Source: Monocercomonoides exilis
Lineage: Eukaryota > Preaxostyla > Oxymonadida > Polymastigidae
Direction of reading: 5' to 3'
DNA length: 64,000 nt
NCBI GenBank assembly: GCA_001643675.2
Contig: LSRY02000013.1
Location: 932,501-996,500, forward strand
The notes beneath the pieces were generated by a model. That model searched no databases, was not told where the DNA came from, and saw only the letters and a list, made by a program, of their open reading frames with translations. Positions 50,501-60,055 of the stretch are shown here, one piece after another (the first letter of the stretch is position 1; every line of letters begins with the position of its first letter). The translations under genes were made by a program, and so were the position numbers.

Positions 50501-51038
50501 CAAAACATTGCATTCAGTGATTCATTCAGTTCAAGGTAATTTCACACTGGGAACAAGAGCGATGGATGTTGTTGATGGGAAAGAAGTGGCTTTGGCAGTG
50601 GCAGAGCTGTTTGAGCATTTGATTTCGGTTGGAGATGAAAGGGTGGAAATGATGGAAAGACAGCTGTGCCCATATTCAATCTTTGTTGAAGAAGGAAACG
50701 AAAATGAAATATACATATTGACAGAGGAATTGGAAGATGAAAAACAGAAGGAAGAAATGAAGCGATGGAAGGCACCTGAAGCGGGAGATGAAGAAGAGGG
50801 AATTGAAAAGAGAGTTGTTTTCACGCTTGGACTGATTCTTCATGAAATGACAACAGGGGAAGTGCCCTTGAGCGAATGTGATCCAGAAGAAGCACAGGAG
50901 ATGATGAGGGATGGGGTGCGACCGCTGACAGAAGGAATCGAAGGAACAGAAATGGTTGGAATGATGGAGAAGATGTGGGCAGATGAGCCAAATGACAGAC
51001 CCAACCTGGCGGAAGTGATAGCATTGTTGAAAGAATGA
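41544..51038 (+). CDS. Giant beta-helix type I membrane protein with kinase-like C-terminus (copy 2)
   Basis: The frame is open from 41544 for about 3164 codons but has no ATG before the hydrophobic signal segment (FLYFCIVAAFEAANGAF). An acceptor ATAG/GA at 41571 in phase 1 implies a short upstream first exon that I could not place. The extracellular part is beta-helix repeats with GGAL/GKGGGV[F/Y]L and F..N.A..G.[D/N][V/I/L]F motifs and six module joins with paired cysteines (for example VSSAGYDILRCGSADFPCHS, VSSNGENGKRCGSFAKPCRT). The membrane span is at about 2839-2866, then a charged coil, MPSTLLEGMTSQIPLL, an acidic linker and a kinase-like domain (about 2985-3164). The latter has RWKAPE at about 3075 and VFTLGLILHEMTTGEVPL ... 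WADEPNDRP but no glycine loop, HRD or DFG. It is a clear paralogue of copy 1 on the other strand. Predicted surface protein with cytoplasmic pseudokinase. Confidence 0.87.
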   Translation: MITKFFTKIGFLYFCIVAAFEAANGAFGKNEIFSSKKVSISTRLQQTFYGDSSNRHSLFLLANSSLKINDILCVDLSQCSISVLDGESTLFCGNTRFIYSSKAFTPFASSGSVFLANISVDISNYKRQLSSMVYLQNEASSGIKLINSHFSDFKVLSSKSSSLLCSGIGRYETVYHCCFMNITTKVKTGNEAAAKENHSFVISSTIKLSTFIHVHDAFYGGIVHGLSFTSPSQDFVCDLCEFYDCSHSTPSSLFHVSRAKQSITGKDANITSTIFKDCAGTNGGGLYYDGVIFGTINYNLTVQDCVFENCSANYGGGIYINEVGCGTIKNNAFYDCKANYDLGPDFYVYKFDWTTNVANITFASSFTYNDGNRVHMAGTNYSKLIKMDDYQIVASDGSATVNCGLSTSTACKSVNTAISNRRPNYLKRIKLLNGTYNETDSWTINSARGKVDAFGESQTKVIFNLSSYIGTMISISGAVNISISTFTINVNKDYCRIINGSSYNFDLSVSDITISTPSSWTTYLSYSLFNFVNGTLSFSRVTTKNIRLTTNCLFQMANGVTKATFSLCNFTNITISNNNSAIFSAGYLPKSLALSNCSISSISSLNSTGVNGGVLRLDADGPQISFANTTFTGCCVSSSSGRGGALHISTNGSLSKFVVSKCQFLSNQACFGRDVFLCVPSLPNANLDSYYSATATSTYVPNRTNAWFGSDDATFQGDFDLMPFIFGYTSSIIHASNASRGDGKYCGSVIAHCGTITQAVQRLNGSSPTVKANGTVAVSSSGTDVSNVAIRRNESATNAIITLDGITGTASSALISSGVFQSLNIDYSVDSAPRGSSIQILLSGSSGVQTFTNCIFVGSASKSLTISLVSISGGSLVLEDSSLTASGDLRCSRSSFIIQNGNFDFSSCSFANLIFTSAKAGLISQSGSGSSSQQIELFNCSFERISSTKETSSCVVISSSACKGSFYATLCIFSSSSCTNSIDGGAISFAIGANKKFEIDECEISSNTASESTGKGGGVFLLMKDTSSDYKFTDCSFESNKAKYGKDIYIQAPSLNACVSYEKFGIAFTSETDVGNMMFGCNSSSVDEHVDLILLMVGHKAIVNVKNAGSEHGKDWFRCGNESDPCLTVEYGMDKILDSTAENKGLSIITQAVISKPVDLSSMTILSSSSSSPSRLLFNVASAAFDAVILNHDSLTFNKIELYLPSVQNVLKALISTDSSLIADDTSFESEELDSTIYLTVIEVIAGTVLLDNCSIGEHSFYLESSFIKYAGSSTIALNQTSIGAIILSSTFFTETTGGQGILSLTNTSFTQCSASPLTTMSPIISTQLEGAVNIYECNFSDVGSPECKEGGVINVWLKDTGEISIAGCKIEECFCNEATGKGGFLYLSKRQSEGQYDLSAESEYSNNRAHIGKNLFFDFDSLNASVSADKLFLPVDDPAIDGGKEYVGKDAIFDSMDLAAFLVQFVSDKVHVSSAGYDILRCGSADFPCHSIWRGLNNVKNDSSDKEIILGTLVEVESCFEFLDLTLSASSTSKEAGMIICSDLSPSNKDTVIDIAGCCDFANVIILLPSEFIGQQLSVIKSSASEGVLKLSSCNFGKQSDFPSPIECSLIFATDGKLLFHSCIVENLLFSASPFVIAQLVNATFEQNHLMSVTLQTSSLLIAAEAPVLQKQLKNAGSCEFIFTNCSFDDIITKEGNSKSVIQANTLSLALSLINCSITRLTALESNEGGGMKIKFREGGSLSVKGYSRNELSVVSSCSCSPLTGKGGFCFIDSTGADANFVFEKTIFSGNVASLGKNVFITCTDICNSVKSNQILIQLEDWTSDTKAFSGIDTKYFTDKAVDLLTFFVDYFSEKIVVSAIYGADIICCGRDILPCSSFSTGMQHVTRSPESEPPTAQLLIENSANVENCFDLSDCEILSTQNAPAIFSVAASLTSSSSSTGSEDSVFFNSKELKLTFLTFSVPAEFTSSQSVLILSSSGKFYVNKCSVLISTDISDAISYCLVEVRSGLFEMKDFSLRNLSFDSKPLHIWAADFVGKIEDCLFEGLRLRYPLLSMSERSTPFLEGSQSPQFAGSSLMTGGCELELVSCRMIDIIRENDGSCLLSCGISSNAKYQINGCVLKNCESGISRKGGSMMLALGSGNSDMIVLDINNTSLGKCIASTTFGKGGGVYLDCENIPADGKSCRLSNDNPLGFLFKNVHFSFNNASSGRDVFILCVNIESQVTEDQFLIDFDESVFDSQNAIFGRDSGMNAEEGDRDLIEEVIFFRGEQVLVSSNGENGKRCGSFAKPCRTIEVGVQHVSEGRFRTMFVDLLANVEGEADLSGISVVSLDKLCTVSMNSPIAKSAEREWTISTEEDVEIDNVAFVFGSRLKIAHSSLVGALEGKLRMNACSFIGSENGIRFDGSLITVAGGTFLISESAFSDFAVKNNIINCESGATANMESIVLERISGKYLISCQGSTVTASQLMVSSAKAQEAVISCSEKATLSLLQSELKNIEVKEGSAICVDEGEILATNDREVGSEKAFSASLCIFSNISCSGSKGRIIFCLAEKSVQLFNNTLGCCSCQIAKGQHMSVFGSRSLTIDACTFDGWREISGSALNSKATEEICKWNGSLVEVTECKSDVKYSTFTNSSAGALSVRGGSLSLAEGEFSSNKPGIDKYDSVRRNMLCSDSGVLDVASLKGGDGVLPSSSMWILNDGCVLKGIAGERASPFFIPTLHSVETEENESLLNLIFRGTLLLPCNLSFRVVLSVGDVEQIEAYELADTGFVSEEEVHGAIGLEMVRGAEASAEVRVCIVFGDADSPSTTQSFILKNRSEPERKGEDDAAKGAGKSEWGIAAFVACMILLLIALVAFAIVVALLRRKLKDAEKKAEKARWEYAQIVERIERQKEESRREFEMSDMPSTLLEGMTSQIPLLINNDEEDLPDPPSMSNDEILNENDLPGLESPLPFSENASASGIPQSHSFNVISAKKPFREKEKKNIKTLHSVIHSVQGNFTLGTRAMDVVDGKEVALAVAELFEHLISVGDERVEMMERQLCPYSIFVEEGNENEIYILTEELEDEKQKEEMKRWKAPEAGDEEEGIEKRVVFTLGLILHEMTTGEVPLSECDPEEAQEMMRDGVRPLTEGIEGTEMVGMMEKMWADEPNDRPNLAEVIALLKE

Positions 51039-51580
51039 ATGGAAAGGTTTATGTGCATGTTCAGTGACGTTTTATTATTGTTATTATAATTATAATTATT
51101 ATTATTATTATTATTGTTATTGTTGTTGTTGCATATGCTTCTTATTTATTTTCCTTTTTTATTCTTTCAAAAGAGTATTTTTTTTCTTGTAATGGGGCAA
51201 TTATTTGTTTTATCAAAATAATGAATATTTTTGAAATGAAATTTGTGTGTGATTATTTGTTATATTTTTTCCCCCAAGAGAAACAAGTTGTTATAAATAT
51301 GTTTTATTTCGGTTTTTGAATCATGATTTTGAGCAAGCTCTTTGTTGCATTTCACGTGCTCGACTCTTCTTTATATCTTTCTCCGTTTTTATAAGTATTT
51401 CCTTGTGGAAGCGTTCTTTTGCAATTATCTTTGCGCGTCACTCTTGCTCTTGCCTTGATGCGATTATTTTTCACTGTGTTATATGATTATTATTATTATT
51501 TGAAAAGCTTTTTTTGTTTTTTAATTTTAAAAGAATATGAACTTATTTGAACAGAAAGGAAGAGAACTTTTTTTGAAGGG
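51039..51580. other. Intergenic region
   Basis: Downstream flank of beta-helix copy 2, with interrupted TTA/TTG triplets at 51071-51132. No gene is seen. Confidence 0.4.
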
Positions 51581-51584
51581 AGTG

Positions 51585-52140
51585 AGCGCTTCATGAGCAC
51601 AGATCCAGATGCTTTGCTGAGAACTCAGCTGTCTGAAAGTTCTTTTTTCATCACTGAATATGTGAATGCTGAATGGAGAGTTTGTGGAAGCTCGTCAACA
51701 ATTGTTGCTTTTTTGAAAAGACTTCGTCATTGCAAATGAATAGAAGAACTTATTGAGCAACTGAGGTTTCAATATTGCCAATGGACACTTGTCGATTGAA
51801 TGAGAGATTTGAGCGGTGGATGAAAAGAATGAAATTGAAGCAACTTTATCTTCCTTGATTTTTCTCAATGTTGCTTTGGCTTTGAACAAAGAGTTTGGTT
51901 CCAATGATAAAGGAACTGTTGTTTATATTTTGATGATGAAACTTCTTTGAAATGAATATGCTCCAACAGAGCTATCAAATCTGACAAAACGAGAACAAAA
52001 CAACGGGGGAACAGACAATACCGAACACAATGACTGATTCATTGAATTTGTTTTAGAATGGAATCATTTTCGACAGCTGAAGTGATGTTGATGTTTATGG
52101 GAGATCTCATCAGATTCCATGAGCTTCAATTGAATAAACA
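51585..52140 (+). pseudogene. 430-residue helical family, decayed remnant F
   Basis: Degraded pieces in family order across frames and stops: LLRTQLSES, then FLKRLRHCK, stop, IEELIEQLRFQYCQW, LNERFERWMKRM (compare SLNERLKKW in B and YERFERM in E), FLNVALALNKEFGSNDKG (compare LLKVALNKE) and, after an AG near 52055, GDLIRFHELQLNKHL at the place of DIIKYHQ...NLTQL. Several stops make it non-coding. The match is weak in each piece; the order carries the case. Confidence 0.5.
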
Positions 52141-52240
52141 CTTGGTAACTTTTCTTTCAACAAAGATGTCTCCCTCACTCTCCTCATCTCAACATTTATT
52201 CCTTCTCAAACACTCATCTTCAGCGCAGTTGAAACCATAA

Positions 52241-53050
52241 TCACAAAAAAATGGCACAACTGCCACAACCATCTCCTCCAACGGAATTCCTCAATCTCCA
52301 TCATCGTCTTCTTCTGCCTCTTCCTCTTCACCAGATCCATCAGCCTCTTCTGCCCTCCTTCAACAGACTCAAGGTTCCCTCATAGTCTCTGCTCTCGCCA
52401 TCGCCCACAACTCCTCAAATCAAATCACCCCCATCCTCTTCCACTTCTCCAAAAATCCCCCTTCCCTCACCCTCAACTCCTCCAACATCACCGACATCAC
52501 CTCCACAGCCACTCCCGCCAGCTGTGTCCTCTCCTCTGTCACCTCCCCTGCCCTCTCCCTCTCCCTCACCAACTGTACCATCACCGACATCGACCCAGCT
52601 CCACAACACCAACAGACTGCCACCAATGGCGGATGCATCTCATTCTCCTCATCTGCCTCTGCCAACACATTTTCTGTGAGGAACACAAATTTCTCCACCT
52701 GCTCTGTGAGCGAGGATACAAGTTCTGGAGGAAGAGGTGGTGCTCTCATGATCGAGTTCAAGGATGGTTCAGAAGTGTCATCCACCTCCTTTTCCATGAT
52801 GAATGTCGTGTTTTCAGCCAACAAGGCGAGTATAGGAAGAGATATGTATTTTGTGTGTGAGTCACTTGTCGCTTCTGTGAAAGAGCCCTTGTTCACCTTC
52901 ATGACAAGCATCACTCAGAAAGACAACTCGGTTGTTGGACATGACTGAACAGAGACATTCAGTTGCTGTTGATTGATCGACTCTTCACTGACAAAGCGAG
53001 CGCTAACTGAGAATGTGATTTGATGTTGTTCATTGTGGGATGGAGAAGAC
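52241..53050 (+). pseudogene. Fragment of a third beta-helix gene
   Basis: An open frame from 52241 to 52948 (about 235 codons, stop before it and TGA after) reads as beta-helix repeat: ITDITSTATPASCVLSSV, LTNCTITDI, NGGCISFS, FSTCSVSEDTSSGGRGGAL and VVFSANKASIGRDMYFVC. GGRGGAL and F.ANKA..GRDM correspond to motifs of copies 1 and 2. There is no signal, membrane span or kinase-like part, and homology ends just beyond 52948 with stops, so it is a broken piece. Its third codon positions are strongly C-rich (TCC, ACC, CTC, ATC), unlike both intact copies. Confidence 0.75.
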
Positions 53051-55633
53051 TCCATGTTTGAGAGTAAATAATCGAATATCATTTTTCAAAAGAATAAAAA
53101 ATGTTATTTGCAAGGTTGTGCATTAAAAACAGTTGACCATCAGGTGTTTGAAAGAAAGGAGTTGGAGAAATCAGTGCATTTTGTGATCTTTGTTCAATAG
53201 CACTTCAACTCCAGTCAGTGATGGGTGAAGTGTGAAAGTTGAGAAGGAGTGAGTTGATTTCATTTGTTATTCAGATTCAACGAATGATGTAATATCTTCC
53301 TTTTATTTTCAAAATATTCGATACTGTTTTCGAACAACTAAATCTTGAAAGAGCATGAACCAGTGATTTTCGACTTGAATGAAAAAACCTTTTTGAGTTT
53401 CAAAATCAATTCACCTCTGGCTATAATACTGTTTTCATTTTTTCTTGCACTCACATTCACTCACAGAAGAGGAATTTCAAAGGATATCTCAAAGTGGATC
53501 TAGGCCAATTTTCCATTTTTCATGACAATGTGAAGAAATGTGAACAAAATACTTGTGGATAAACAACATGAAAAAGCTGTTCTCATATGACCCATTTCAC
53601 TTCCAACCACTTCATTAATGCCTGTTGAAAGAAATTAGAAATGGTTCCAAATGCAAACATCAACAGGCGAAACACTTTCTTTTCCAAAAAATACTAATTC
53701 TGTTTCAAGAGAAGAAAGAACGATAAACAAGTCAAAGAAAATGACACATGATACCTGTGAATCAAATTGATGAAGGATATTATTTTATCAAAAGTGCTGA
53801 AAAGCTTTTTTTCCCATAGAACAAAAAAACCAATTTCAAACAATTCAAATCAGCATGTTTGAGACATTGTCTTCTCTCTGCATTCTGAGTGTGCTCTCAG
53901 AATCGATGATCTTTTTCTTATTGCTTGATTTGTTCTTTTCTTTTCACATTTTCCCACAAATGTTATATTTTCATCATGTTTCACCTTTTTTTATCCAAAC
54001 AGAACTAATTGTGATTGTTTTCATTTTTCTCTTTGATCACATTCATAGAAAAGTTTCATCTCTTTAAATGTAACAAATTCATTATTATCCATGTTTAATG
54101 AACAAAAATCTAGAGAGGGACCAAGCCTCCATGTAACTCTTCAATATAATAGGATCTCTACTTCAGTGTTTTTGTTATATGACCAGTTGTCTGACAAACA
54201 AAAAGAAAGGAAAAAGTACACTCCAACAATCAACATTTCCATCAACATCCTTTGGCTGTTGAGTTTCTCACAAAAAAATCACGTTGACAAATGCAAACAA
54301 TAACGGCTTACCAAATGAAATGAACTTTTTTGTATTGGTGAAATGTCAAAGAAAGAATAGTCAACAGCACGTTTTCAAGTTTCAATGCATTTACTTTTGC
54401 TCTGCAATAAAAGAACTCACAAACACTCTTTCTCTCCTTTGAAGAATGTGTTCAACAAGATGAATAGAAGTTGATAAGAAAAGTTTAATGATTGGCTCTC
54501 ATTAAAGATTGTTGGGAACATCAAGAGTGTGAGAAGAAGAAAATAATCTCTGAACATGAATGTCACCTGATTGATTGCCTGCATAATGCTTTTGAGATTT
54601 TTATTTTTTATTCATTTTTTCAGACACTTTTTATTGACAATTTTTGTTCACAAACCTTTTTCTGACAAAAGATGCATTTCCCATGAAAGTGTTTCTCAAA
54701 CATGAAATCGAGATATCGGCAAGTTCAACAATCAAAAATTGAGGCACATCTTTCAAAATGTTTCAAACACGCTCAATCCTTTTGATTTAAAAAATAATGT
54801 GAGTTGCTTCCACATTATTGAAAAAAAGAACTTATTTTCCACTTTCATTTTGAAAATCAAACCAGCAAAATATACTTCTTAACTTTTGATTTGTTGATCA
54901 AATCTTTGATTTTTGCTGTCTTGTTTCCCAGTTTTTTCACTTTCAAACAGCCTCAAATTCCTATTTTCATTTTTTTTCATGTTCTTTTCAAATCCATTTC
55001 CTTTTCCATCTTCTCCCTTTCTTGCTTTCCCCCTTATTCATTTCATTCTTCAATCCATAAACACCTTACTCATTTGCCTGCCTGCCATTTGCAATGCATC
55101 TTTTTTCCTTTTTCCACGTTTTTTGACTCTGGAAAGAATTAATTGCTGTGTTCCATCATTCATCAGTTCTCTGAGTTTGAAAAAGGGATGGACAGAATAA
55201 TCTTCCATATTTATTTCATCATTAAAAAAGACACAAAAATTCAGTTGTTCACCTTCAACTTTTCTGATTTATTATTAGTTTGTTTTTCAGGCTAAATTTT
55301 CTTATCAACGAACTGAAACGAAAATGTTATAAGCAGCATTATGAAATTCATGTAATTCTTTTGCAACATTCCAATTGGTGATCTTTCATTTTGGAAGTTA
55401 TTGTTTTTTATTTGATCTTAACGTCCATAATAGAATAATCAGAATTATTTATTGTTGTTTCACTTCCAGCAACTTGACAAATCCATCAATATCAAACAAA
55501 GAGGTGCGATCACAGATGTTTTTATGACTGTTTTGAATATATATTTGTTTCCAAATATATCTATTTGATACAATCTGTATTCTTTGTGAATACCAAAAAT
55601 GATGTTTCTTATTGTTGCATCTTTATGAAGACC
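53051..55633. other. Long stretch without supported gene
   Basis: 2.6 kb of mixed AT-rich and pyrimidine-rich DNA. Frames are short and scattered and I recognise no family block, RNA or repeat. It may hold eroded copies of the flanking families beyond recognition. Confidence 0.4.
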
Positions 55634-57053
55634 ATGGAAGTTACATGTCCTGAAAAATTTCAAGGTTTTTGTACATTTCAGAATTTGAATCTTTAATGAT
55701 AAGATTTTTTTCTTTTTTTCTTTTTCTTTTGAAGAATTGCTTGATGAACTGGGGTGTTGTTCAGAAATTGAGCAAAAACAGATTATTGAAGAAATGAATG
55801 AAGCGATTGATAGAATGGATGAAAAAGAATTTGAATCAATTTTAGCAACAGAACTGTTCAATAAAGTGGACAAAATGATTAAAGAAAAGAATCTGTCAAT
55901 GGAAAATGCAATTTTGCTTCTGAAGCATGTTGGATATTACAAAGTTCTTTTGAACTTATGGTGTTATGAATTTTATGATTCCTTGTTATGCGGAAGATTT
56001 GAAAAGCTGATTATTGAAGAAGAAAAGAAGAATGAAGAAAAAAATGAAAATCTTCTTGTTGATCTTTGTGAATGTTATGCAGTGCTTAACGGTTATTATA
56101 TCTCGAGAGAGGAATTGTTTTTTATTTGTGTGTCTTGCCTTTTGAAAGTTGCATTGAAGAAAGAGGAAGATGAGACAACGCAAAAAGAAGTGGAAATGGC
56201 ATTGCTTGCTTTGACTTGCTTGCGTGAAGGAATTGTATGACCGTATCTTTGCTTTTTTTGAGTTAAATATTTTTCCTTCATTTTTTACAAACAGGAGATC
56301 AAAAAAAAGAAGAATTTGAAAAAGATTAAAGGAATAATCAAATATCATCAGAAACATCACAATCATACGCATGTTGCATATCAATCTGCTTGGAATTTAT
56401 TAATCATAAAAAATACTTTAGATAAAAACTATGAAAAACTGATTGTGAATGAACTGCATTTTGGAATGGAAGCGACAAGAGAGTTGGAAGAGCTTGTGAG
56501 ATGCGTGGATTGGAAGAAAAAAGAAAAAGATTCAGAAAGAAGAATGAAAATGATTGATTTTGCAATTGTGGACAGATGGTTGGACATAATTGAAATTTTC
56601 TTTGAATATTTCGAGATTAATAGTGAAGAATTTGCTGATTTGACTGGTTGCATGATAAGATTGTGCAGAGTAACAAGGGGGAATCGCAGTGATGTTGTCT
56701 ATCGATGTTGTAGCATTTTTGTGAAAATGATTATTTTCCAGCCAAATTTGATTGTTTTCAATGATTTGATGAAAAGCGGAGTTTTTGATTTCATTTTGGA
56801 GGAAGTTCACAATCAAACATTTAATGACTGTATGACAGGTGAATTCTTAATATTCTTTTTGAATGTTTCAAGGAAATTGAAAGAAAAGGAGAAAGACGAA
56901 AATGAGGAAGTGAAAAGAATCTTGTTTGATAAGATGGAAGAAGAAGGATTTGAGGATGTTATCGCAAGCTTTCATGAAATGTTTAATTTTCTCAGTAGTG
57001 AATATTTCTATGGATTATCTTTGAATGTTTCTGATTATTATTTGAATGCTTGA
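55634..57053 (+). CDS. 430-residue helical family, member C (intact), three exons
   Basis: Predicted exons are 55634-55664 (MEVTCPEKFQ, phase 1), 55735-56234 and 56295-57053, about 429 aa. The first exon is inferred: its phase and the joined KFQELLDELGCC match KKFNEILKELEHC of member A. Family blocks: IIEEMNEAIDRMDEKEFES, ICVSCLLKVALKKEEDETTQ, IIKYHQKHHNHTHVAYQSAW, VNELHFGMEATRELEEL, VDWKK, EEFADLTGCMIRLCR and KMEEEGFEDVIASFHEMF. It is highly charged, helical and without signal or membrane span. Closest here to pseudogene D. Function unknown. Confidence 0.8.
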
Positions 57054-57534
57054 GGAAGTGAGATCTTTTTTATTTTGAGACACGAAAATTGAACTTTTTC
57101 TTCTTTTCGTGTCAATTCACTCATCAGGTTGCTCGAAAAATATTTTTAAAAAAATTGAATAGATTTTTTTATTTTTCCAATTTTTTGAATTTCATTGGCA
57201 CTTTTTTGTTTGTAATAGCCAATCGTTCAAATTACAAAAACTTAAATAGTCCTTTCACTTGGACTAACTTCTCAACAATATGAGAATATCTAATTATTTG
57301 TTCATATTATATATATATATATATATGGATATGTATATTTATTCTTTAGAAGTTACAAATTACAATGCCTATCAAACATTACGAGAAATGTTCCAATTTA
57401 AGAACTTTTTGTGGCATTTATTTCATATTTCTTTTTAATTTTAATAAAGTTGGAATGTGTTTGGCTGAACTTTTTTGACAATATTATTTGATATTCTGTT
57501 TGAAAGCTGCTCCTTCTGGTTTGGTATTTTCATA
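57054..57534. other. Convergent intergenic region with (TA)n
   Basis: AT-rich spacer between member C (+) and pseudogene E (-); an (AT)n tract lies at 57306-57326. No gene is seen. Confidence 0.4.
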
Positions 57535-59974
57535 TCATTCATTATTAAAGCTATGTGGTGTTCTGCTCAGAAGAGAATGAGGAGAAAAAATAAAAAAACA
57601 AAATAATGAAATGAAAAAAACATATGGATCAACTTTCAACAAAATAATTAGTATAATTTTCTCGACTTTTAAAAAAAAAATCGTATTAACTCCCATCTCC
57701 ATGCAGCATTTCAATCCCAAAATGTAATCTTCATAACCTTCTTCCTCCATCTTTTCAAATATCTTTCGTTATATCTCTTTCTGTTCTGAATTCTCTTTCT
57801 CGGTTCCAATGTTTTCTTTCATTCTTTCATTAAGCTTTTCACAGAAATGAAAGCAATGAGCATTTATGTCATAGATCTCTTTTGAATGAACTGTTTCCCA
57901 TAAAGTGATGTCAACTGAACCTTCATTCACCAATGTATCAACTTTTGTGGCTCTGTTGTTCACTGCTCTTTCAAATGGATAAACACATTTGCAGCATATT
58001 TTTTTGTTTTTTCCCTTTGCTTCTTTACACAGTTTCACAAGACTTCCGATTAGTTCGGAATATTCTTCATTGCACAATTGACACAAGGTCAAGTGAAATC
58101 CAATCAAACGAAGCCATTTCAAAGAATACACATCTCTTTCGTTTCTTCTTCAACTTCTTCAACTTCTTCTTCTTCTCCTTCTTTCTCTCTCTTCCAATTC
58201 ATGCATTCCCTCAATTCATCCAGTTCTCTTTCAACCTCTTTTGCAAAATGGAGTTCTTTCGTAATAAATAGCCCCAGTTTTTCTTCATTCGATTTGTTTT
58301 TCAAAAGCATCCATGCTGACTGACAGGCAAGCCGTGCAAGGGTGTGATGCTGTTGATAATATTCGATGATTTCTGTAATTTCTTCCAAATATAGTTCTCT
58401 TTCCATTCCCTCTTCAATTGTTCGTGAAATATGTGCGAAATAAATAACAATTTCACAAACTTCACGAAATATTAGTCTGTTCAATGCAAGAAAAACCTCT
58501 TCCCATTCTTTTTGTGTTTCCTCGTCTTCATCTTTGTTCAATTCAATTTTCAGAAGACAAGGCACATAGGGTCAACTTTTTAATGGGACTTTTTTACTTA
58601 TTGGCACTTTTTATGTTTGAAGCTGCCAATCAACAAAAAGTCCCCAATGAATTTCAACACATACACCACACTTTTTAACTTGTTTCAGCCGATATTTTTG
58701 CAGTTTGTTTTTATATTTTTGTTCATTAGTCATTGAGAAATTTCGTTTTTTTGTTAAATTTGAATGGACATTTACCAGCCAACCAGGCAACGCCCATGAA
58801 ATCGGGGACATGTTTTGAATAGCTTTTACTAAGATCTATCTATTTTTATATTCTTTTTTTCACAAACACTTTTTTCTTGTTTTTTTTCACATTTCATTTT
58901 TTTAACAAAATGCAAACATAAAACCGATTATTTCTTTGTTTATATAATGAAATGATAAAACTAAAAATATGATATGAAAAACAAATGCATTTTTTATGAT
59001 GTGTTGAAAAAATAAAACATTGTTTTTTTCTATTTGTCTTGAACAGCCAAATGGTACCAACTGCATTTGATCTTTGATCAAACTTTTGTTGTTTTGATGA
59101 TTTCTTAACAATTAGAAAATTTAAATATTCAACTTTTTACACACATCATCATAAGTATGTTTATTTTACATATCATATTTTTAGTTTTATCATTTCATTA
59201 TATAAACAAAGAAATAATCGGTTTTATGTTTGCATTTTGTTAAAAAAATGAAATGTGAAAAAAAACAAGAAAAAAGTGTTTGTGAAAAAAAGAATATAAA
59301 AATAGATAGATCTTAGTAAAAGCTATTCAAAACATGTCCCCGATTTCATGGGCGTTGCCTGGTTGGCTGGTAAATGTCCATTCAAATTTAACAAAAAAAC
59401 GAAATTTCTCAATGACTAATGAACAAAAATATAAAAACAAACTGCAAAAATATCGGCTGAAACAAGTTAAAAAGTGTGGTGTATGTGTTGAAATTCATTG
59501 GGGACTTTTTGTTGATTGGCAGCTTCAAACATAAAAAGTGCCAATAAGTAAAAAAGTCCCATTAAAAAGTTGACCCTTCATTGAAACCAATTCGTTTGGC
59601 AGGATACATAAACCATTATGCAGCATCAAATAGCATTCACAAAGTCCAACAAGAAGATTTTCGTTTTTCTCACATATTTTTTTTGTTCTCTTCAATTATC
59701 ATCCTTTCAAATCTTTCATACACAGAAAATTCTTCAAAGAATACGTTCCATATTCTTTTTAGTACTTTGCAACATCTTAGATACTTTAACAATAATGATG
59801 TGTTTTCCATTGTTATTTTCTTTTCTTCAATCATTTCATGAATTTTGTTGAAAATTTTTGTCGTGAAAACAGTTTCGAATTCATTTCCATCCATTCAATC
59901 AATTACTTCATTCATTTCTTCGATTTTCTGTTTCTGCTCTTCCTCATTTCAATGTTCATTCTTAGAAAACAATT
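57535..59974 (-). pseudogene. 430-residue helical family, pseudogene E, split by a transposon
   Basis: The 5' half (59974-59577) starts at the family exon 2 acceptor. It contains NEH-TGA-NEEEQKQKIEEMNEVID-TGA-MDGNEFETVF, a frameshift at an A-run near 59670, then EKNENLLVGLCECYLML. The element at 58569-59576 interrupts it at the LVSM/VPCLLK position. The 3' half (58568-57535) continues VPCLLKIELNKDEDEETQ, IIEYYQQHHTLARLACQSAWMLL, ELHFAKEVERELDEL, a frameshift near 58125, LKWLRLIGF ... CKCVYPFERAV, a TAA after EQKEI, and FEKMEEEGYEDYILG. Every block is in family order. Two nonsense codons, two frameshifts, a third stop and an insertion make it dead. Confidence 0.9.
58569..59576. mobile_element. 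Long-inverted-repeat MITE-like element inside pseudogene E (element 2)
   Basis: 1008 bp with arms of about 407 bp (58569-58976 and 59170-59576) that encode identical 66-codon frames in mirror orientation, and a 193-bp AT-rich centre. The ends read GGGTCAACTTTTTAATGGG. The left flank is TA and the right flank TT. Removing the element and one TA rejoins the host reading frame, so a TA target duplication is very likely. No transposase. The termini resemble element 1 at 25788-26781. Confidence 0.9.
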
Positions 59975-60055
59975 CTTCATTAAATAAAGATAAAAATTTA
60001 AATAGCATCAATCAAGAATTCAAATGCAACAACATTAGCACACCTGTAAACTTTC

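Noticed and set aside
53855-54303. Two 70-codon frames in the gene-free stretch
   Set aside because: Hydrophobic or mixed composition without family blocks, splice partners or neighbours to support them.
58611-59534. Two identical 66-codon frames in the arms of element 2
   Set aside because: They exist because the arms mirror each other; no transposase or other family block is visible, and the centre does not connect them.
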